IMG/VR virus record: IMGVR_UViG_3300045453_000096
Location: 1 to 40,583 of that record
DNA from: a virus
DNA: 40,583 nucleotides
Strand: one strand, 5' to 3'
Part shown: one piece after another, positions 36,754 through 40,583 of the stretch
Layout of the letters: each line of letters starts with the position of its first letter
How positions within the stretch are numbered: position 1 is the stretch's first letter
Made by a program: the position numbers and the translations under genes
The notes under the pieces: model-generated
What the model was told of the DNA's origin: nothing
Database searches by the model: none
The model's input: only the letters and a program-made list of their open reading frames with translations

Positions 36754-38552
36754 CGATCACGTCCGATCCCGGCCGTTGGACCTTCACCGCCTCGGGTGCA
36801 AGCGGCACGTTCAACGTCCCCAAGCCGGTCTACGACGCGGCGGCACTGGCCCTCTATGCCGTCAACCAGTCCACGAGCGCGATCTACACGCCACCCTACA
36901 CGGTCGCGCTGGCGGCAGATCGCAGCGGAGCAACCATCAGCGTGTCGTCGGGCATGACGAGCGGCGACAAGGTCGTCGCCTACCGCGTGCCCTACCGCAC
37001 CCAGGCTCAGCCGCTCACTCCGTCGGGCCCGTGGCCCGCCAAGGTGATCGAACGGCAGCTCGACCGGCATACGGCGGACCTCAGCGCCCTGTTCGAGATG
37101 GTGCGCCGCGCCGCGCGCTTCCCGCTGGCCGACGACACGGTCGCGGCCGAGCTGCCGGTTGCGGCGCTGCGCGCCAACAAGCCGCTGGGGTTCGACGGCA
37201 CGGGCGCACTCTCGGTGCTTGCGGGCTTGCCGTCGGTGCCTATCAGCGTGCCGTGGGAGCCCGTCGTCACGGCCGCCTCGCTCGGCGCCGGCCTGACGGC
37301 GGCGGGCTTCTCCGACTTCATGCAGACGCTGATCGGCTCGGCGTCGGAGGAAGCGCTGCTGGCGGCGGCCGGCCTGATCGCGCCGTTCCGGCCGACGGGC
37401 CGTCTCACATTGGCGTCGGGCGTGCCGGTGATGGGAAGCACCGCATACACGGCCAAGACCGTCGTCTACTGGACGCCCTATGCCGGCCTCGCGCGCGCGC
37501 CGATCTGGAACGGCACCCGCTTTGTGCCCATCGCGCTGTCGGAGATCAGCAACGACATCACCGTGGCCGCCGCCAACGTCGGCCCGGCCGCGGCGCAGCC
37601 TTACTCCTGCTACGACTTCTTCCTGACGGCAACCGGCCATCTGGTGCGCGGCCCGCGCTGGCGGAAGGCGCAGACCTTCACGGTGACGCTCGCCTCGCCG
37701 GGCGTGTTCACCACCGGCGCCGCGCACGGCTTCGACAACGGCACGCCGATCTATCTCGAGACGACGGGCGCCCTGCCGACCGGGCTGGCGGCCGCCACGG
37801 TCTACTTCGTCAACGTCGTGTCCTCGACCACCTTCCGCGTCGCGACCAGCCTCGCCAACCAGGTGGCCGGAACCTACGTCAACACGTCGGGCTCGCAGTC
37901 GGGCACGCATACCGTCGTGACCCACGTGCTGGAGCGCGGCACCGGCGCCGGCACCGCCGAGCTGGAGACGGTGCAGGGCATCGAGGTCAACAAGAACGCC
38001 ATCACCAACGGGCCGGCGGCGCGCTGCGGCACCTATGTCGGCACCGGCCTCACCGATGCCAGCAGCCAGATGAACTGGCATCCTGGCGGTCTCGCCGCTG
38101 GCGGAACTGCGGCGGTGTTTGGCTTGTGGAACCGCTGGAACCGTGTGCGCTGCCCGTTCTTCTTCGGCGACACCACGGCATCGTGGTCGTATGTCACCGC
38201 ATCGTGGCGAGCCGCCAATGGCGCCGCCAACATGCGGTGCAATGTCGTCGCCGGCCTCGATCTGGATGCAATGGAAGCGACGATCAACGGCATGGTGTCC
38301 TATGGCGCCGGCTCCTTTGCGACGTCAATCGCCATTGGCGCCAACACGACGGTCGGCCAGTCCGGCCCCGGTTCCGGCGCCGGCAACATAGGCGAGGTAT
38401 CTGCCGCCAGCGGCAGCTACTCCGGCATGCTCGGCATGGGGGCTCGCTACATCGCGGCGGTCGAGCTTGGCTCCGGCACGACCAGCACCTTCTACGGCGC
38501 GACCTCCGCCGGTGCGCCTCAAACCGGCGTCAGCGGAATATGGATGGCATGA
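36750..38552 (+). CDS. Tail fibre protein
   Basis: 600 residues (T7 gp17 is 553); ATGA overlap. The N-terminal 120 residues have the podovirus fibre head pattern: FTASGASGTFNVPKPVYDAA, a strand with SGDKVVAYRVPYR, and VIERQLDRHTADLSALFEMV (the R-x-x-DRH-x-x-DL fibre helix, common where fibres join the tail). The C-terminal two thirds are Thr/Ser/Ala/Gly rich and beta-helix-like, and would carry receptor binding. The last 250 residues probably define host range. Confidence 0.8.
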   Translation: MTITSDPGRWTFTASGASGTFNVPKPVYDAAALALYAVNQSTSAIYTPPYTVALAADRSGATISVSSGMTSGDKVVAYRVPYRTQAQPLTPSGPWPAKVIERQLDRHTADLSALFEMVRRAARFPLADDTVAAELPVAALRANKPLGFDGTGALSVLAGLPSVPISVPWEPVVTAASLGAGLTAAGFSDFMQTLIGSASEEALLAAAGLIAPFRPTGRLTLASGVPVMGSTAYTAKTVVYWTPYAGLARAPIWNGTRFVPIALSEISNDITVAAANVGPAAAQPYSCYDFFLTATGHLVRGPRWRKAQTFTVTLASPGVFTTGAAHGFDNGTPIYLETTGALPTGLAAATVYFVNVVSSTTFRVATSLANQVAGTYVNTSGSQSGTHTVVTHVLERGTGAGTAELETVQGIEVNKNAITNGPAARCGTYVGTGLTDASSQMNWHPGGLAAGGTAAVFGLWNRWNRVRCPFFFGDTTASWSYVTASWRAANGAANMRCNVVAGLDLDAMEATINGMVSYGAGSFATSIAIGANTTVGQSGPGSGAGNIGEVSAASGSYSGMLGMGARYIAAVELGSGTTSTFYGATSAGAPQTGVSGIWMA

Positions 38553-38565
38553 GGAGAACGCCGCA

Positions 38566-38955
38566 ATGATGTCCGATTTTCACAAGGCCCTGCTGGCACT
38601 TCGCCCAGGCGTCAACTTCTCGAACCTCGACAACACGCTTGCCAATGTCAGATGGGATGCGCCGCTGCCGGAAGGCTTCGCGCCGCCGACGCAGCAGGAG
38701 GTCGACGCCGAGCTGGCGCGGCTAGCGGTTCCCGCCTCGATCACGCGCGATCAGGCGATGGCCGAGCTCGATGGGCTCGGAAAGCTCGATGCGGCCTTCG
38801 CGATGGCGCAGCAGGCGGGCGGCCTGACCTATCAGCGCTGGTTCAACGCGCGATGGGAGTACCGGGATTTCCTCGAGCCTCCCCTGTCCAACATGGCGGC
38901 GGCGCTGGAGATCGACGCCCGTGAGTTCTTCGAGGCGGCGGCGGTGCGGCCATGA
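38566..38955 (+). CDS. Fibre-adjacent small protein, XkdW-like (129 aa)
   Basis: GAGGAG lies upstream of ATGATG. The N-terminal half KALLALRPGVNFSNLDNTLA and PPTQQEVDAELARL recalls XkdW-type proteins found next to tail-fibre genes in other phages. The C-terminal half (GGLTYQRWFNARWEYRDFLE) is helical. Might be a fibre chaperone or minor tail protein. Confidence 0.5.
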   Translation: MMSDFHKALLALRPGVNFSNLDNTLANVRWDAPLPEGFAPPTQQEVDAELARLAVPASITRDQAMAELDGLGKLDAAFAMAQQAGGLTYQRWFNARWEYRDFLEPPLSNMAAALEIDAREFFEAAAVRP

Positions 38956-39227
38956 GCGCGCCCGCCGATCCCACGATGGTCTGCATGCCGCGCGAAGCGC
39001 TGGAAGCGCTGGTCGAGGACGCGGCCGAGCGCGGCGCCAAGAAGGCGCTGTCCAGCGTCGGCCTCGGTGACGAGGACGCGCCCGACCATATCCGCGGCCT
39101 TCGCGACCTGTTCGCGATGTACCGCGTCGTGCGCAACGGCGCGCTGAAGCAGATCGGCCAGGGCATCGCGCTCGTGGTGATCGGCGCCCTCGTGTTCTTC
39201 GTCACCACCAAGCTCCCGCAGAAGTAG
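38952..39227 (+). CDS. Single-pass membrane protein, DUF6127-like
   Basis: 91 residues, ATGA coupled. N-terminal charged helix EALEALVEDAAERGAKKALS, then GLGDEDAPDHIRGLRDL, and a C-terminal transmembrane segment (IGQGIALVVIGALVFFVTT) close to the end. This small phage membrane family sits in lysis or tail-end regions; possible accessory holin or spanin-like function. Confidence 0.6.
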   Translation: MSAPADPTMVCMPREALEALVEDAAERGAKKALSSVGLGDEDAPDHIRGLRDLFAMYRVVRNGALKQIGQGIALVVIGALVFFVTTKLPQK

Positions 39228-39233
39228 GCCCCC

Positions 39234-39878
39234 ATGCTCGACGTCGCCCTGTTGCGCCAGATGATGCCCGCCGCCGGCGCGCGGCTCGATCCGCACCTGC
39301 CGTTCATCATCCCGGCGCTGTCGGCCGCGTCGATCCTGCAGCCCATGCGCTTCGCGGCCTTCATGGCCCAGCTCGCGCACGAGAGCGGCGAGTATCGCTG
39401 GATGGAGGAGATCGCCGACGGCAGCGCCTACGAGGGCCGCGCCGACCTCGGCAACGTGCATCCCGGCGACGGGCGGCGCTTCAAGGGCCACGGGCCGATC
39501 CAGATCACCGGCCGCACCAACCACGAGGCCTGCGGTCGCGCGCTCGGCATCGACCTGCTGGAGCAGCCGACGCTGATCTGCGAGCCGCGCTGGGCCACGG
39601 CCTCGGCCTGCTGGTTCTGGAACAGCAAGCGCCTGTCGCTGCTGGCCGATCGCGACTGGTTCCTCGCCATCACGCGCATCGTCAACGGCGGCTTCAACGG
39701 CCTCGAGGACCGGCTGCGCTACTGGCGCCGCAACCGCGAGCTGCTGGGCCTGCCGCCGGTCGACGTCGACGGCGAGACGGAGGCCATCAAGGAGTTTCAA
39801 GCCGAGCGCGGGCTCGTGGTCGACGGCCGTGTTGGCCGCCGCACGCTCGACGCGCTGCAGGAGAGCGTTGCCGCCTGA
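39234..39878 (+). CDS. Endolysin: GH19 chitinase-like lysozyme with peptidoglycan-binding domain
   Basis: 214 residues. Hydrolyses peptidoglycan for lysis. GH19 core: AFMAQLAHESGEYRWMEEIA with catalytic-type Glu50 (HES), YEGRADLGN, then the signature FKGHGPIQITGRTNH, and the WFWNSKRL region. The C-terminal residues about 180-210 (IKEFQAERGLVVDGRVGRRT, then LDAL) form a short PG_binding_1-like repeat. No signal peptide is visible, so it would need the adjacent holin to reach the cell wall. Confidence 0.9.
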   Translation: MLDVALLRQMMPAAGARLDPHLPFIIPALSAASILQPMRFAAFMAQLAHESGEYRWMEEIADGSAYEGRADLGNVHPGDGRRFKGHGPIQITGRTNHEACGRALGIDLLEQPTLICEPRWATASACWFWNSKRLSLLADRDWFLAITRIVNGGFNGLEDRLRYWRRNRELLGLPPVDVDGETEAIKEFQAERGLVVDGRVGRRTLDALQESVAA

Positions 39879-39900
39879 TCGTCAATCCAAGGAGGAAAGC

Positions 39901-40467
39901 ATGGTTCTACCCCTGATCGCGGCGGGTGCCGCGTCGATGCTCGGCAAACTGTTCGTCGACCAAGCGCCCAACGTGGCGTCGTGGATCTTCGGCGACAAGA
40001 CCGGCAAGGCGGTCGAGAGCATCACGGGCATTGCCCGCGATGTGCTGGGCGTCAACGATCCGGCCGATCTCGAGGCGGCCCTTGCCCGCGACCCGGAGAA
40101 GGCGCTGGAGTTCAAGCGGCTGGTGCTGGAGGCCGAAGGGCAGGCCCGGCAGCAGGCCCTCGACGAACTGACGGCACGCCTGCATGACGTGCAGAGCGCC
40201 CGCGGCCAGACGGTCGAGTTGGCGCGCGCTGGCTCTGCGATCGCATGGGGCGCCCCGATCATCAGCGCCCTGATCACCATCGGCTTCTTCGTCATGCTCT
40301 ATCTGGTCATCCGCAAAGAGATACCGGAAGGCAGCCGCGACCTCGCCAACATCATGCTCGGCAGCCTGGGCACGTCGTTCACCGCCGTTGTGGCCTATTG
40401 GGTCGGCAGCTCGGCGGGCAGCGCGGCCAAGGATGCGGTTCTGCGGGCCGCCGTCGCCACCAAGTGA
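39901..40467 (+). CDS. Holin of the 3TM superfamily
   Basis: 188 residues with AAGGAGG upstream. Forms membrane pores that release endolysin. N-terminal hydrophobic/amphipathic segment (VLPLIAAGAASMLGKLF), a charged central helix (about residues 52-108), and two clear transmembrane segments: residues about 113-137 (AIAWGAPIISALITIGFFVM and on) and about 151-174 (IMLGSLGTSFTAVVAYWVGS). This arrangement is characteristic of the gene-transfer-agent-type 3TM holins of alphaproteobacteria. Followed by an overlapping small membrane gene. Confidence 0.8.
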   Translation: MVLPLIAAGAASMLGKLFVDQAPNVASWIFGDKTGKAVESITGIARDVLGVNDPADLEAALARDPEKALEFKRLVLEAEGQARQQALDELTARLHDVQSARGQTVELARAGSAIAWGAPIISALITIGFFVMLYLVIRKEIPEGSRDLANIMLGSLGTSFTAVVAYWVGSSAGSAAKDAVLRAAVATK

Positions 40468-40583
40468 GCTGGCTGTCGCTCGCGCTGGGCGCCGTCGCCG
40501 GGATCGTGCTGACGGTCGCCGGCCTGCTTCTGGCGCTCGACTGGCCGGGCCTGTGGGGCGTGCTGGGCTGGTCGCTGCTGTGA
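40464..40583 (+). CDS. Small membrane protein in lysis cassette (39 aa)
   Basis: GTG start overlaps the holin stop (GTGA); ends with TGA at the last bases of the window. One clear transmembrane segment (SLALGAVAGIVLTVAGLLLA) and a Trp-rich hydrophobic tail (LDWPGLWGVLGWSLL). Possible holin modulator or pinholin-like protein; an overlap-only call. Confidence 0.55.
   Translation: MSWLSLALGAVAGIVLTVAGLLLALDWPGLWGVLGWSLL

Overview
This 40.6-kb window reads as an almost complete temperate podovirus genome or prophage from a high-GC bacterium, most likely an alphaproteobacterium. Supporting signs are the uniformly GC-rich coding sequence, short SD-led genes joined by ATGA/TGATG overlaps, and the protein families present (3TM-type holin, GH19 endolysin, DUF6127-like membrane protein). 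The host genus cannot be fixed from sequence alone. The first base lies in the stop codon of a leftward gene and the last base in the stop codon of a rightward gene, so no host flank is recognised and attL/attR cannot be placed.

Layout. (1) Bases 1-5008: leftward arm with a lipoprotein, a hypothetical gene, a tyrosine integrase, a run of small accessory genes (including a probable Acb2/Tad1-type nucleotide sponge) and an excisionase-like HTH protein. (2) 5009-5660: the lysogeny switch. It has a CI-like repressor without a peptidase domain, three operators on the leftward-promoter side and two on the rightward-promoter side, all 17 bp with the form TTCACG-N5-CGTGAA. (3) 5660-6240: Cro-like and SANT/Myb-like regulators, ending at a strong intrinsic terminator. 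(4) 6256-14417: rightward replication and nucleotide-metabolism operon with a Toprim primase, cupin, DHH phosphoesterase, ASCH protein, AAA+ helicase, small Cys-rich proteins and an HNH nuclease. (5) 14406-17699: a separate leftward cassette with its own promoter and palindromic operator. It encodes an XRE regulator, three unknown proteins, a small membrane protein and a fusion of an ArdC-type N domain to sliding-clamp (DnaN) domains II and III. Several genes are bracketed by repeated RNA-hairpin elements. (6) 17700-18120: a non-coding region with repeats around the most AT-rich stretch noticed in the window, next to terminase. (7) 18121-38955: terminases and a T7-type virion block (portal, scaffold, capsid, tail tubular A and B, internal core proteins, fibre). 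(8) 38952-40583: lysis genes.

How it works together. The repressor probably silences PL and PR through the five operators. PL would make the accessory, excisionase and integrase genes, and PR the Cro-like gene and, past the 6193-6240 terminator, replication. No phage DNA polymerase or RNA polymerase is visible, so the phage probably uses host polymerases with its own primase and helicase, and perhaps with the clamp-like fusion protein. That fusion, with its bracketing RNA elements, is the most unusual feature of the window.
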